Shown in pieces: positions 17,256 through 26,992 of a stretch of 64,000 bases of DNA. The translations under genes and the position numbers were made by a program. This DNA comes from Flavobacterium frigidarium DSM 17623 (GTDB lineage Bacteria; Bacteroidota; Bacteroidia; Flavobacteriales; Flavobacteriaceae). Under the pieces are notes generated by a model, which saw nothing but the letters and a program-made list of their open reading frames with translations, had not been told where the DNA came from and did no database searches. Location of the stretch: the NCBI RefSeq assembly GCF_000425505.1, contig NZ_AUDO01000001.1, positions 124,001-188,000 of the forward strand, read 5' to 3'. Each line of letters opens with the position of its first letter. Position 1 is the first letter of the stretch.

Positions 17256-19190
17256 TTATTTTTGCCCTTTCATTTTATATTTTCGTTCATGATATAAGTA
17301 AGATGCAGCAGTTATATGTCCTAATGCATCTTTTGCCATTTCCGGATTGAGTTTCGTGGGCAATAGCACGGTATCATTTTGCATTTTAAATTGTAAAGGC
17401 TCTTTGTTTGGTTGCAAAATCACAACATCATTTCCTACTCTAAATGCGTTGTTATTATGAAATTGCATGATCGCTCTTCCCGCTGTTGTTTCTGGTAACT
17501 TCATTAAATTACGTCCAGGCATTGGATTTTTAACATCCATTCCTATAAAACTTAAGACCGTGGGAGCAATATCAATTTGGCTACACAATTTTGCATAGTC
17601 CATGCCTTTGGGAACATTTGGCCCAATTAACAAAGCGGGAATGTGAAATTTATTTATAGGTACAAGATTCTTCCCGTAAGTGCGTGTATTGTGGTCTGCT
17701 ATTACCAAGAAAATCGTGTTTTTATAATACGCCTCTTTCTTTGCCATTTCGAAAAATTTACCAATCGAAAAGTCAGCATATTTCATCGCGTTGTTTACCG
17801 TGTTTTTCTTTTTATCATACAATTTAATTCTGCCATCTGGAAACTCGAAAGGTTCGTGATTAGAGGTAGAAAACATCAATGAAAAGAAAGGTTTGTCAGC
17901 TTTTGACTTGAAATAAGCATTAGCTTTTACAGCAAGATCTTCATCAGAATAACCCCAAGTCCCTTTGAAAGCCGTTTTATCATCTTTATAATTTGCTTCG
18001 TCTATGATAGTTTTAAACCCGTTACCATTAAAGAAAGCTGCCATATTATCAAAGTTCGCCATTCCACCATATATAAAACTAGTATCGTAGCCGTATTCTT
18101 TTAAGTTTTGCGCCAGCGTATAAAAACCTGTTTGAGAATTACTTAATTTCACTACACTCTCAGATGGCGATGGTAAAAAACCGGTAACCACTGCTTCGAT
18201 ACCGCGCACACTGCGTGTTCCTGTTGCATATAAATTAGTAAATAGCAGTCCTTCCTTAGTTAGTTTATCAAACTCTGGAGTTAGCGGTAAGCCTCCCAAG
18301 CTCCCTACATATTCTGCTCCTAAGCTCTCTTGTAAAAAAACAACAACATTATACGGCCTTTCAAGAATAGTATCTGCTCTTTGAATGTGAAACAATGGCA
18401 ATTCATCATCAAGAAAATCTCCTGCCGCGACATTCATATATTTTTTAACACGAGCTAGCGCTTCTTGAGAATCCATTTTACCGTACATTTTCTCTGCGTT
18501 TCCTTCGTTTTTGATCGAATACAAAGCATAACCAACAGTGTAAAGAGAATTTAAACCTAGATTATTTGTCAGTTGATCTGTTGAAAAAATAGCATTGCTC
18601 GCATTAAATGGTCGTTTAGAAACCAAGCTGGAACGTGCTCCAAAAAACAGTAAAAATGCAACCAGTGGAAATAAAATTAACTTGGTTTTGTAGTCGCTGT
18701 ATTTTGGATAAAATATAAAGCACACATTTTTAATACTAACATATAAAGCGGCTGCAATAAGTATGAAAGAAAAAATCATCGAACCTAGGTAACTTTTAAA
18801 TAATGTCCCTAAAACCTCTTTGGGATAGATCAAGTAATCTATAAATAATTTATTAGGACGAGTGTCATATTCGTTAATGAAGTCGTGACTAGCAAGCTCC
18901 ATAAATAGTAATAAAAATAGAAAGCTCAAAAAATACCAAGCAAAAAACTTCTTGATTTTTTCTAAGTAATAGTGTGGTAAAACTGATAGTAAAAGAGCTG
19001 GTAGAAAGGAAATATAGGACAACAAAATCAAATCCATACGCAGCCCGATAGGAAAAATCATCCAATAATCCGCTGTTTGAACGACTCTATCTTTGTAAAT
19101 AATAAAAAGTACAAATCGGCTAATTGTTGTAATCAATAAACCCAGGAAGAAAAAATTCAACAAGGGCTTTAAGTAAATGATTTTTTTCAT
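17256..19190 (-). CDS. LTA-synthase-family sulfatase-fold membrane protein
   Basis: Inner-membrane protein of 644 residues with about five N-terminal membrane segments (to about residue 195) and an extracytoplasmic alkaline-phosphatase/sulfatase domain. Visible are VVFLQESLG (metal-binding Glu), ATGTRSVRGIEAVV with the expected Thr nucleophile, SNHEPF and IADHNTRTYG. In Firmicutes such enzymes polymerise glycerol phosphate. Bacteroidetes lack lipoteichoic acid, so transfer of phosphoglycerol or phosphoethanolamine to an envelope glycan or lipid is more likely (inference). It is the last gene of a minus-strand row tgt, lptF/G-like, eamA. Confidence 0.88.
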   Translation of the reverse strand: MKKIIYLKPLLNFFFLGLLITTISRFVLFIIYKDRVVQTADYWMIFPIGLRMDLILLSYISFLPALLLSVLPHYYLEKIKKFFAWYFLSFLFLLLFMELASHDFINEYDTRPNKLFIDYLIYPKEVLGTLFKSYLGSMIFSFILIAAALYVSIKNVCFIFYPKYSDYKTKLILFPLVAFLLFFGARSSLVSKRPFNASNAIFSTDQLTNNLGLNSLYTVGYALYSIKNEGNAEKMYGKMDSQEALARVKKYMNVAAGDFLDDELPLFHIQRADTILERPYNVVVFLQESLGAEYVGSLGGLPLTPEFDKLTKEGLLFTNLYATGTRSVRGIEAVVTGFLPSPSESVVKLSNSQTGFYTLAQNLKEYGYDTSFIYGGMANFDNMAAFFNGNGFKTIIDEANYKDDKTAFKGTWGYSDEDLAVKANAYFKSKADKPFFSLMFSTSNHEPFEFPDGRIKLYDKKKNTVNNAMKYADFSIGKFFEMAKKEAYYKNTIFLVIADHNTRTYGKNLVPINKFHIPALLIGPNVPKGMDYAKLCSQIDIAPTVLSFIGMDVKNPMPGRNLMKLPETTAGRAIMQFHNNNAFRVGNDVVILQPNKEPLQFKMQNDTVLLPTKLNPEMAKDALGHITAASYLYHERKYKMKGQK

Positions 19191-19238
19191 TTTTATTTTA
19201 ATCCCAAATCAGGATAAGGATATGTAAATGTGATACTG

Positions 19239-20162
19239 TTATAAAATATCTGCCGAAGCTTGTTCTTTTGCGACAGCAGTCTCTTTCGGTGTCATTTTGT
19301 GTTTAATAATTCCGTTTAGGATAACGGTTATAATAATTATTACAGCACCTACGTAAAAAGAAAAGCTCATTTTTTCTTTTCCTCCAATGATAAAATAAGC
19401 AAGAATAATTCCGTAAACAGGTTCTAAGTTTGTAGTCAACATTACTGTATACGGACTTAATTTTTCCATCACTTTTACTGAAGCCGTAAATGCGTAAGCT
19501 GTACAAATTGATGCTAAAATTAGAATCAAAATCCAATTATTTGTTGTCAATTCGAAAAATTCGACACTAAATTTTTGCTGTATCAAATAGTAAATACTAA
19601 TAAAAAACACCCCTGAGAGAAACTCATAGAAAGAAATTACAGACGGATCATGCTTATGGATTAATTTTCCGTTCATTAAGGTAAAAAGCACTCCTAACAA
19701 AATCGAAATAAGAGCAAATACCATTCCCTCATAGTAGTTTACCTCAACCTTCATAATCATAGCAAGACCTGCGATAATAACAAGACCAAAGAAAACCTCA
19801 TACCACAAAATCTTTCGGCCATAAAATAGTGGCTCTAATAAAGAAGCAAAAAAAGCTCCCAAAGAGAAGATGGAAAGTGTAATAGAGACATTAGAAACTT
19901 GAATCGCATGAAAAAAGGTAACCCAATGCAGTGCAATTAGTAAACCCACAAATACCAACTTTAAAAAAGCGGTCGTGGGCACTTTAAACGATTTCTTCTT
20001 GTAAATGATAAATGCTCCTAGAAAAACTCCTGCTAAAAGCATGCGATACCATACGATGGCATCGGCAGTTATTGTAATTAATGCGCCTAAGATGGCAGTA
20101 AAACCCCAAATAAAAACTATTAAATGTAGGCTTAGGTAACTTTTGAGCTTATCGTTTTGCAT
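19239..20162 (-). CDS. EamA/DMT-superfamily transporter
   Basis: Inner-membrane transporter of 307 residues with ten predicted membrane segments arranged as two EamA repeats, each beginning with the typical IWGFTAILG and later an L-EPLFYGRK or TTNLEPVYG segment. The family exports amino acids, nucleosides or other metabolites; the substrate is unknown. Its start overlaps the end of the LptF/G-like permease gene by 14 bases, so the two are translationally coupled. Confidence 0.9.
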   Translation of the reverse strand: MQNDKLKSYLSLHLIVFIWGFTAILGALITITADAIVWYRMLLAGVFLGAFIIYKKKSFKVPTTAFLKLVFVGLLIALHWVTFFHAIQVSNVSITLSIFSLGAFFASLLEPLFYGRKILWYEVFFGLVIIAGLAMIMKVEVNYYEGMVFALISILLGVLFTLMNGKLIHKHDPSVISFYEFLSGVFFISIYYLIQQKFSVEFFELTTNNWILILILASICTAYAFTASVKVMEKLSPYTVMLTTNLEPVYGIILAYFIIGGKEKMSFSFYVGAVIIIITVILNGIIKHKMTPKETAVAKEQASADIL

Positions 20163-21282
20163 TGCGTAGTAAAAATATTGCTAGTACTCCAAAAAACATA
20201 TTAGGGAACCAAACGGCTAGAAAAGGTGAAAAGGTCGATTTCTCAGCAATCGTTCCAAAGATTTTATCAAAAAAGACGTAACCAAATGCAATCGCGATCC
20301 CAATAGTCAAATTCATTCCCATTCCTCCTCTACGTTTCATTGCTGAAACTGAAACGGCAATAATTGTCAATATAAAGGCCGAGATAGGAACACTAAACTT
20401 TTTATAAAGAACCACCATATACACGTTTATATCAGAGGAACCTCGCTTTTTTTGCTTGTCGATAAAATCAATTAATTTATTTAAGCTCAACGTTTCAGCG
20501 ATATACACCACCGGAGTCAAATCCTCTAAATCAAAAGAAAACTTGGCAACTTTTTCTGTTTCTTTTTCGATTTTATCATTGATTGCACCTACTGTTCTTT
20601 TGCTATAATCGTACATAGTGTACGTGCTGTCTTTTGGATTCCACTTAATTCTACTAGCGGTAATCTTAGAAACTAATTTATCCTTTTCAAAGCGCTCTAG
20701 AACAAAATTAAATGCAACTTTAGAATCGGTATTAAAGCTATTAACATAGATAAATTCGTTAGCGTTAATTTGTCTATAAACATCGGTATTATTTCCCATC
20801 ATGGCTTGCTTGCCACCTCCTTTTAAGTAGGTATACCTAAAGTAGTTAAATCCTTCACTGGATTTTGGGACTACGTAAAACCCCATGATTAAAACAAAAA
20901 CAGAGATAATTGAAGCACCTATGATGTATGGCCTTAAAAAACGTGTAAACGAAATACCCGAACTTAAGATTGCTATAATTTCTGTGTTGTTAGCCAGTTT
21001 TGATGTAAACCAAATAATGGATAAGAATAAAAATATAGGAAATAGGGAATTCGCAAAATAAATAGTAAAATGATAATAGTAAATTGCGATTTCGATCAAA
21101 GGAATTTCATTAGCAATCATTTTATTGATCTTCTCAGATACATCTATGATAATCCCAATAGGAATAAACATCAACAGCATAGCCGCAAATGTAGCCAAGT
21201 AACGCTTCAAGATGTATAAATCTATAATCGTCAAGCCTAAAAATCCCCTACTGGGCAATTTGCTATTTGTTTTTTTTGTCAT
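20149..21282 (-). CDS. LptF/LptG-family permease
   Basis: Membrane component of the ABC machine that extracts lipopolysaccharide from the inner membrane and passes it to the LptC-LptA bridge. The 377-residue protein has three N-terminal and three C-terminal membrane segments around a periplasmic beta-jellyroll-like region (about 130-265). The YjgP/YjgQ pattern is clear: YILKRYLATF at the start, NTEIIAILSSGIS, and KFSVPISAFILTIIAVSVSA. I cannot tell LptF from LptG by eye. It lies between tgt (47 bases upstream) and the EamA gene (overlapping). Confidence 0.9.
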   Translation of the reverse strand: MTKKTNSKLPSRGFLGLTIIDLYILKRYLATFAAMLLMFIPIGIIIDVSEKINKMIANEIPLIEIAIYYYHFTIYFANSLFPIFLFLSIIWFTSKLANNTEIIAILSSGISFTRFLRPYIIGASIISVFVLIMGFYVVPKSSEGFNYFRYTYLKGGGKQAMMGNNTDVYRQINANEFIYVNSFNTDSKVAFNFVLERFEKDKLVSKITASRIKWNPKDSTYTMYDYSKRTVGAINDKIEKETEKVAKFSFDLEDLTPVVYIAETLSLNKLIDFIDKQKKRGSSDINVYMVVLYKKFSVPISAFILTIIAVSVSAMKRRGGMGMNLTIGIAIAFGYVFFDKIFGTIAEKSTFSPFLAVWFPNMFFGVLAIFLLRNAKR

Positions 21283-21329
21283 ATTACAATTTTACCAGCT
21301 ATATATTTCTCTCAATGATCTCAGAAAGA

Positions 21330-22460
21330 TTACAAGCGTTGGCTCATATTTTTCACCATCATGTCTTTCCAAACTCTAAAATCTCCAGCTATAATACGTC
21401 TTCTTGCTTCACGCACTAACCACATGTAAAAACCTAAATTGTGAATTGTAGCAATTTGCTTTCCTAAATATTCATTAGCTGCAAACAAGTGACGCAAATA
21501 GGCTTTTGTATATTCTGTATCTACAAAGGTATGTCCCATTTCATCTATTGGAGAAAAATCGGCTTCCCATTTTTTATTTTTGATATTGATGGTTCCGTTT
21601 GCAGTAAACAGCATCCCATTTCTAGCATTACGTGTAGGCATCACACAATCAAACATATCTACTCCTAACGCAATATTTTCTAAAATATTAATAGGCGTTC
21701 CCACTCCCATTAAGTATCGTGGTTTGTCCTCTGGTAATATTTCACAAACAACCTCGGTCATTGCATACATTTCCTCTGCAGGTTCTCCAACTGATAGTCC
21801 ACCAATCGCATTTCCTACTTGATTCGAATTTGCAATATATTCGGCTGATTGCTGGCGTAAGTCTTTATAACAACTCCCTTGAACAATGGGAAAAAAGGCT
21901 TGATCATATCCGTATTTTACCGGTACTTTTTCAAGGTGATTTACACAACGATCTAACCAGCGGTGCGTCATTTTCATCGAGCGCTTAGCATAATTATAGT
22001 CACAAGGATACGGCGTACACTCATCGAACGCCATGATAATATCAGCACCTATAGTACGCTGAATTTCCATTACATTTTCAGGAGTAAAAAAGTGGTACGA
22101 TCCATCAATATGTGATTTAAACTTTACCCCTTCTTCTTTAATTTTTCTATTTGCAGAAAGCGAATACACTTGGTACCCTCCTGAATCTGTCAAAATATTA
22201 CGATCCCAGTTCATGAATTTATGCAATCCACCTGCTTTTTCAAGAATTTCAGTTTGTGGACGCAAGTATAAGTGGTACGTATTCCCTAAAATAATATCAG
22301 GGTTTATGTCTTGTTTTAATTCTCTTTGATGCACTCCTTTAACAGAGGCAACAGTACCCACAGGCATAAAAATTGGTGTTTCTATAACTCCGTGATCTGT
22401 TGTAATACTTCCCGCTCTGGCTTTAGATAGCGGATCTTTTTTTAATAAATCAAATTTCAT
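21330..22460 (-). CDS. tgt: tRNA-guanine transglycosylase (queuine tRNA-ribosyltransferase)
   Basis: Exchanges guanine 34 for preQ1 in tRNAs for Tyr, His, Asn and Asp. The 376-residue protein shows LTDSGGYQVYSL (base-binding Asp), FDECTPYPCDY, GGLSVGEP and DCVMPTRNARNG (nucleophilic Asp). The C-terminal part reads DFSPIDEMGHTFVDTEYTKAYLRHL; the CxCxxC zinc ligands of the E. coli-type enzyme are absent, as I recall for many Bacteroidetes homologues. It heads a possible operon with the LptF/G-like, EamA and LTA-synthase-like genes. tRNA-Asp(GTC) at 37237 would be a substrate. Confidence 0.95.
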   Translation of the reverse strand: MKFDLLKKDPLSKARAGSITTDHGVIETPIFMPVGTVASVKGVHQRELKQDINPDIILGNTYHLYLRPQTEILEKAGGLHKFMNWDRNILTDSGGYQVYSLSANRKIKEEGVKFKSHIDGSYHFFTPENVMEIQRTIGADIIMAFDECTPYPCDYNYAKRSMKMTHRWLDRCVNHLEKVPVKYGYDQAFFPIVQGSCYKDLRQQSAEYIANSNQVGNAIGGLSVGEPAEEMYAMTEVVCEILPEDKPRYLMGVGTPINILENIALGVDMFDCVMPTRNARNGMLFTANGTINIKNKKWEADFSPIDEMGHTFVDTEYTKAYLRHLFAANEYLGKQIATIHNLGFYMWLVREARRRIIAGDFRVWKDMMVKNMSQRL

Positions 22461-22491
22461 AATACCATTTTTCTACCGATTGTTCGGCGGG

Positions 22492-22499
22492 CAAAGATA
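22492..22499 (-). promoter_or_regulatory. -7 box of the tgt promoter
   Basis: TATCTTTG on the minus strand, exact TAnnTTTG, about 32 bases before the tgt ATG. Confidence 0.45.
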
Positions 22500-22610
22500 G
22501 GTTAATTTGAAAACTAGAGAATTAGATAATTCAAAAAATTAAATAACATTTAGTATTTGTTGTCATAAACTGTATTTAAATTCACAATGTATGTCTCATT
22601 TCTACAATTT

Positions 22611-22741
22611 GGGCATGCCCTTCCCTGATTAGCATCTGGGCCGGTCAGGCTATTCGCTATATTCCCGCTAAGATAAATTAGGACTAAAAAGTCCTATTTT
22701 TCTAAAGCGCGCGATGCCGCTGCTATCCTTCATGCAATGGC
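22611..22741 (+). repeat. Dispersed hairpin repeat, type II, copy 1
   Basis: Starts GGGCATGCCCTTCCC and contains a CGCTATAT segment, a middle hairpin AGGACT-AAAA-AGTCCT, then GATGCCGCTGCTATCC and CATGCAATGG. It shares the CGCTATAT...GATGCCGCT core with type I copies but has longer ends, like the copy at 59496-59585. It takes up much of the 409-base gap between the divergent tgt and SMR genes; in the rest of that gap I see only the tgt promoter and AT-rich sequence. Confidence 0.65.
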
Positions 22742-22869
22742 ATCATACTGCAGATAAAAATATAACAAAACTTCAAAATCTTTTTTTTTATAAAAAACTG
22801 AAGATAAAAATGACTGATTGTAATTAATTCCCGTTTGGGTTACAGATATTTGCATAAAAATTACAAACA

Positions 22870-23196
22870 ATGAATTGGATCATATTAATTATAGCAGGAT
22901 TTTGCGAAGTGGCTTTTGCATTTTGCTTAGGTAAAGCTAAGGAAACTAGCGGTGCTGAAGCTAATTGGTGGTATGTTGGTTTTTTAATCACCTTAACACT
23001 AAGTATGACTTTATTGATAAAAGCAACCCAAAGTTTGCCCTTGGGTACAGCCTATGTTGTCTGGACAGGTATTGGTGCGATAGGCACAGTGCTAGTTGGA
23101 ATTTTATTCTTCAAAGATCCTGTGCACTTTTGGCGCATCTTTTTTCTAATGACCTTAATTGGATCAATTGTCGGATTAAAAATGGTATCCCATTAA
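22870..23196 (+). CDS. Small multidrug resistance (SMR) family exporter, Gdx/SugE-like
   Basis: Inner-membrane protein of 108 residues with four membrane helices; SMR proteins act as dual-topology dimers exchanging protons for cations. The essential Glu is E13 in IAGFCEVAFAF. The segment LPLGTAYVVWTGIGAIGTVLVG is family-typical. The AGxxEV start favours the guanidinium exporter (Gdx/SugE) branch over EmrE, but the distinction is not certain by eye. I see no guanidine riboswitch in front of it; the upstream region is mostly a dispersed repeat. Confidence 0.9.
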   Translation: MNWIILIIAGFCEVAFAFCLGKAKETSGAEANWWYVGFLITLTLSMTLLIKATQSLPLGTAYVVWTGIGAIGTVLVGILFFKDPVHFWRIFFLMTLIGSIVGLKMVSH

Positions 23197-23300
23197 TTCT
23201 GGCTAATTATTATTTCGCGAAAGCGGTACCATCTTTTTTAGTTCTTTAACCGTAATGAACTGAAAAACAACTACCTTAAAACATTCAAAACTACCACTTA

Positions 23301-24977
23301 ATGCCACATATAAAAACCACTTTGTATTTAAAAATTGCGTTCATACTATTGCTATCCACTTTGATTTCGTGTAGTAAAGTAAAAACAGCCGATTTAATCG
23401 TTACAAATGCTGTTATCTGGACCGGAAATGAAAATCAAAAGACGGCGCAAGCGATGGCAATTGATGCCGATACAATTGTAGCAATAGGTACAATAGAAGA
23501 GATCAATAAATACAAAGGTAAGAAGACTAAGATAGTTGATGCTTATGGCAAATTTATTACTCCAGGTTTCATAGATTCTCATGTGCATTTACTACAAGGT
23601 GGTAATAGTTTGTTGAATGTTGAATTACGAGATGCAAAGACTCCCGAAGAATTTGCTAAGCGAATTGGGGATTATGCTAAAACATTACAAGCTGGAGAAT
23701 GGATTCTTGAAGGAAATTGGGATCATACACTGTGGGGAGGAACATTACCCACAAAGGAATGGATTGATAAATATACCATGGATAATCCGGTGGTAGTTTA
23801 TCGCCTAGATGGACATATGGTTTTTGCAAATTCTGCTGCGATGAAATTTGCTGGTATCGATAAAAATACTGCTGATATAAAAGATGGTGTAATCGTAAGA
23901 GACAAAGAAGGCAATCCTACAGGGATTTTCAAGACTAATGCCATGCCTTTAATAGTAGACAAAATACCCGAATTAACTAGGAAACAAAAAGAAGCTGCCT
24001 TGGCAGCAGCTATGAAATATTTTGCCTCAAATGGTGTGACATCAGTGCACGATTTAGATAGTTTATCAAGCTACAAAACTGCAAAGAGATTTAAAAAAAA
24101 GGGTGATTTAACGCTGCGAATATATAGTTCGCGTCCGTTAGACAAATGGATCGAACTGGCAAATGCCGATTTAAAAAATAATAAATGGTTAAAACGCGGA
24201 CTGCTTAAAGGATTTGTTGACGGCTCGCTTGGCTCGCACACTGCCGCTTTTATTGATAATTACAGTGACAATGTTGGAGACAAAGGCTTTTTAATCACAA
24301 ATCCAGCTACTTTAAGTGAATGGATTACTAGTGCAGATCAAGCCAATTTAAATATTACTGTTCACGCCATTGGTGATCGCGCAGTGCAATCTATCTTGTC
24401 TGGTTATGACAAAATAATTAAAAAAACTGGAACAAAAGATCGAAGATTTAGAGTGGAGCATGCGCAGCACATCGTTGCAAGTGACATCCCTAAATTTGCA
24501 GAATTAGGTATTATCGCAAGTATGCAACCTTACCATGCTATCGACGATGGAAGATGGGCAGAGAAAGTTATAGGTGCGGAACGCATGAAAACGACCTATG
24601 CTTTTAAATCACTACTCGACGCCAAAACTAAAGTAAGTTTTGGTAGTGATTGGCCAGTAGCACCAGGTTCTGCTTTACTAGGTATTTATGCCGCTACTAC
24701 TCGAAGAACCTTAGATGGTAAAAATCCAAATGGTTGGAATCCAGAACAAAAAATCACTGTAGAGCAAGCTTTAACGGCTTATACTAAAAGTGGTGCTTAT
24801 GCGTCTTTTGATGAAAAAACAAAAGGAACTTTAGAAGTTGGTAAATTAGCTGATTTTGTTATCCTGAGTCAGGATATTACTAAGATTGATCCTGTAAAAA
24901 TCAAAGAGGTGTATGTTGTTAAAACCTACGTGGGCGGCAAGAAAGTTTATGACAGATCAAAGAAAAAGAACTATTAG
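23301..24977 (+). CDS. Lipoprotein amidohydrolase (YtcJ-like, Amidohydro_3)
   Basis: Metal-dependent hydrolase of 558 residues with a lipoprotein signal peptide ending LLSTLISC. The TIM-barrel motifs are in order: FIDSHVHL (metal His pair), GFVDGSLGS in the middle, TVHAIGDRAV, VEHAQHI and FGSDWPVAPG (metal Asp). The C-terminal composite beta domain closes with GKLADFVIL. Substrates of this family are diverse amides and urea-like compounds; none can be named here. It ends at a strong bidirectional terminator shared with the esterase gene. Confidence 0.88.
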   Translation: MPHIKTTLYLKIAFILLLSTLISCSKVKTADLIVTNAVIWTGNENQKTAQAMAIDADTIVAIGTIEEINKYKGKKTKIVDAYGKFITPGFIDSHVHLLQGGNSLLNVELRDAKTPEEFAKRIGDYAKTLQAGEWILEGNWDHTLWGGTLPTKEWIDKYTMDNPVVVYRLDGHMVFANSAAMKFAGIDKNTADIKDGVIVRDKEGNPTGIFKTNAMPLIVDKIPELTRKQKEAALAAAMKYFASNGVTSVHDLDSLSSYKTAKRFKKKGDLTLRIYSSRPLDKWIELANADLKNNKWLKRGLLKGFVDGSLGSHTAAFIDNYSDNVGDKGFLITNPATLSEWITSADQANLNITVHAIGDRAVQSILSGYDKIIKKTGTKDRRFRVEHAQHIVASDIPKFAELGIIASMQPYHAIDDGRWAEKVIGAERMKTTYAFKSLLDAKTKVSFGSDWPVAPGSALLGIYAATTRRTLDGKNPNGWNPEQKITVEQALTAYTKSGAYASFDEKTKGTLEVGKLADFVILSQDITKIDPVKIKEVYVVKTYVGGKKVYDRSKKKNY

Positions 24978-24990
24978 AAATAGTTTAAAA

Positions 24991-25035
24991 TAAAAAAACA
25001 GAGAGCGATTCAATACAAATCGCTCTCTGCTTTTT
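24991..25035. terminator. Bidirectional terminator between amidohydrolase and esterase genes
   Basis: Twelve-base stem CAGAGAGCGATT (24999-25010) with AATCGCTCTCTG (25018-25029), A run before and T run after; serves both convergent genes. Confidence 0.85.
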
Positions 25036-25872
25036 TTATTTTTTGTTTTTATTTATAAAATCAAGTGTCTCATCAAATCGATCGCTGTATGGCCAGAAAT
25101 ATTGCGTCACCATAGGTACATGTTTCTTGTCGATATGAATAAGTTCAACTGAAGGTTGGAACGGTTTCAAAGCTTTTAAAAACCGATCGTTTGCTACTGT
25201 AATTGATGGATAGGTTTTGTCTCCTACATAAATTAAAAAAGGAGGTGTATTTTTATTTAAAAAATAAATAGGAGAAGCATCTTTCCATTTTGCTGGATCT
25301 GCAGTCCAAGTAGCCAGGTAATCGTCTTTAGTGGTTGGAGGATATTGCTCTAAATAATTTTTCATATCTAACCCTGCCGCATCGTTTAATATAATTCCAG
25401 CTATGCTTTTTTCGTCGATTCCGTATTTAGGATTCATTACTGCTAAGGCTGCAAGATGCCCTCCTGCTGAGTGTCCAGTCACGTAAATTTTATTTACATC
25501 ACCATTAAAACTTTTAACATTAGCTTGCACCCATTTTATTGCTGCAGCAACTTCCTTAGCCATATCGTCATAATTTGCTTTAGGACTCAACGTATAATCT
25601 GGAATTATAGTTACGACACCTTTCTTAGCAAAATTGCGTCCCAATAAATTGTAGGTGTCTTTATTACCGCTATTCCAGTTTCCTCCATGTATAAATATCA
25701 AAACAGGAGCCGCTACACTTTTGTTATCAGGCTGAAAAATATTCAATTTGGGTGCCTCTACAGAATCTACTACTGCAGAAGTCATAAAAGATTGGTCTTT
25801 AATTTTTTTAGAACTGCATCCTGTTAAGAAAAAGATGCTAATTAATGTTAGTATCGTAAAGCTGTATCGCAT
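25036..25872 (-). CDS. Lipoprotein alpha/beta hydrolase (esterase-like)
   Basis: Exported lipoprotein of 278 residues from the ATG at 25872, with lipobox LTGC (lipid-carrying Cys at 19). The alpha/beta hydrolase motifs are FIHGGNWNSG (oxyanion hole), TGHSAGGHLAAL (Ser nucleophile in GHSAG), and late Asp and His (GDKTYPS, KKHVPM). This is the BD-FAE/carboxylesterase type. A TTG 15 bases upstream would extend the frame, but the ATG gives the better signal peptide. Substrate unknown. Confidence 0.88.
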   Translation of the reverse strand: MRYSFTILTLISIFFLTGCSSKKIKDQSFMTSAVVDSVEAPKLNIFQPDNKSVAAPVLIFIHGGNWNSGNKDTYNLLGRNFAKKGVVTIIPDYTLSPKANYDDMAKEVAAAIKWVQANVKSFNGDVNKIYVTGHSAGGHLAALAVMNPKYGIDEKSIAGIILNDAAGLDMKNYLEQYPPTTKDDYLATWTADPAKWKDASPIYFLNKNTPPFLIYVGDKTYPSITVANDRFLKALKPFQPSVELIHIDKKHVPMVTQYFWPYSDRFDETLDFINKNKK

Positions 25873-26013
25873 GTTGTTTTTTAACAAATATATTAATAAT
25901 GAGAAAAAACAAAGAATGGCTTGTTTTAAATTATAGAACTATTAACATCTGTTGTATACTGACGGTTATTCATTATTTTTACAAAAGAAATACAAACTTA
26001 TTATAGAGACATA

Positions 26014-26559
26014 ATGGAATACACCCTATTAATCGTTCCTGGACTTGGTAATTCAGGAGTGCAACACTGGCAAACGTATTGGCTTAAATTATTTAGTAAC
26101 GCTCAAAAAGTAATTCAAGAAAATTGGAATGAGCCACAACTTGAAAATTGGCTAGAAGCCTTAAACAAAAAAATTGCTACTATTGATGGACCAATTGTGC
26201 TGGTTGCACACAGTTTAGGTAGCATATTAGTAAATCAATGGACTACGACTAACTTTGATAAAAAGGTAATCGCAGCAATGCTTGTCGCTCCCGCCGATGT
26301 AGACTCGGCTACGCATACTCCTCCCGAAACGAGGAATTTTGCCCCTATAGTACAAAACATCTTGCCCTTCCCTACTGTTGTTGTAACATCAGAAGATGAT
26401 CCTTACATCTCCTTCGAAAGAGCGAAGTTCCTTGCTGAAAAATGGGGAAGTACATTTGTAAACGTTGGGTTAAAAGGACATTTGAATACAGCTTCTGATT
26501 TAAAAAATTGGGAAGAAGGTCAAGAAATACTTACCGCATTGATTGCCGAAATTAATTAA
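26014..26559 (+). CDS. RBBP9/YdeN-family alpha/beta hydrolase
   Basis: Cytosolic serine hydrolase of 181 residues. The start LIVPGLGNSGVQHWQTYW is typical of the family, with the nucleophile in LVAHSLGS, the Asp in SEDDPYIS and the His in KGHLNTAS. The length is that of the single-domain RBBP9/YdeN family. No substrate is established. Single gene with a hairpin after it. Confidence 0.88.
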   Translation: MEYTLLIVPGLGNSGVQHWQTYWLKLFSNAQKVIQENWNEPQLENWLEALNKKIATIDGPIVLVAHSLGSILVNQWTTTNFDKKVIAAMLVAPADVDSATHTPPETRNFAPIVQNILPFPTVVVTSEDDPYISFERAKFLAEKWGSTFVNVGLKGHLNTASDLKNWEEGQEILTALIAEIN

Positions 26560-26560
26560 A

Positions 26561-26598
26561 AAAAAACAGCCTTAGATATGAAACTAAGACTGCTTTTA
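26561..26598 (+). terminator. Probable terminator after the RBBP9-like gene
   Basis: CAGCCTTAG (26567-26575) pairs with CTAAGACTG (26584-26592) with one mismatch, followed by TTTT. Confidence 0.55.
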
Positions 26599-26992
26599 AG
26601 GGCTAATTATGAGAACAACTAACCCTCCCTTTTCAATTAACATACTAAAACTAACTAAAACAAACTTTATAAAACTGTGCTGCTGAATAATCAGTTGACC
26701 GACAAAATCAACGTTATCGCATCACATTCAATTATAATATCAAAGTTTTTATACATTTATAAAAATAACCAATTAAAATAAATATTTGAACTATTGACAT
26801 TTCAAAGATACTACAACTAAAAAGCTAATTAGTAATCATTTAGACCAAACCAAAGTATGTAACGTTAAAGGTCTTAATAAGTGTAGACGAACGGTAAATA
26901 GACGTCTTAATCAAACATTAATCTACCATATTGCGTTTTCATTTTACATTTGTGAGTGAATTTTCCCCTAAACTAACCACACAAATTTTAAG
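26599..26992. other. Gene-free AT-rich stretch
   Basis: Almost 400 bases without a plausible ORF or recognisable RNA. A -7 box TACATTTG lies at 26945-26952, 41 bases before the membrane-protein ATG at 26993, without a -33 box at the usual spacing. I see no remnant of the missing N-terminal half of the following gene. Confidence 0.4.

Noticed and set aside
17256..19190. Gram-positive lipoteichoic acid synthesis acquired by transfer
   Set aside because: The gene sits in ordinary flavobacterial context with similar composition, and LTA-synthase-fold enzymes are common in Bacteroidetes with other substrates.
22742..22869. Guanidine riboswitch before the SMR exporter
   Set aside because: No ACGR-type loops or paired helices of the known guanidine classes were seen; upstream DNA is a dispersed repeat and AT-rich sequence.
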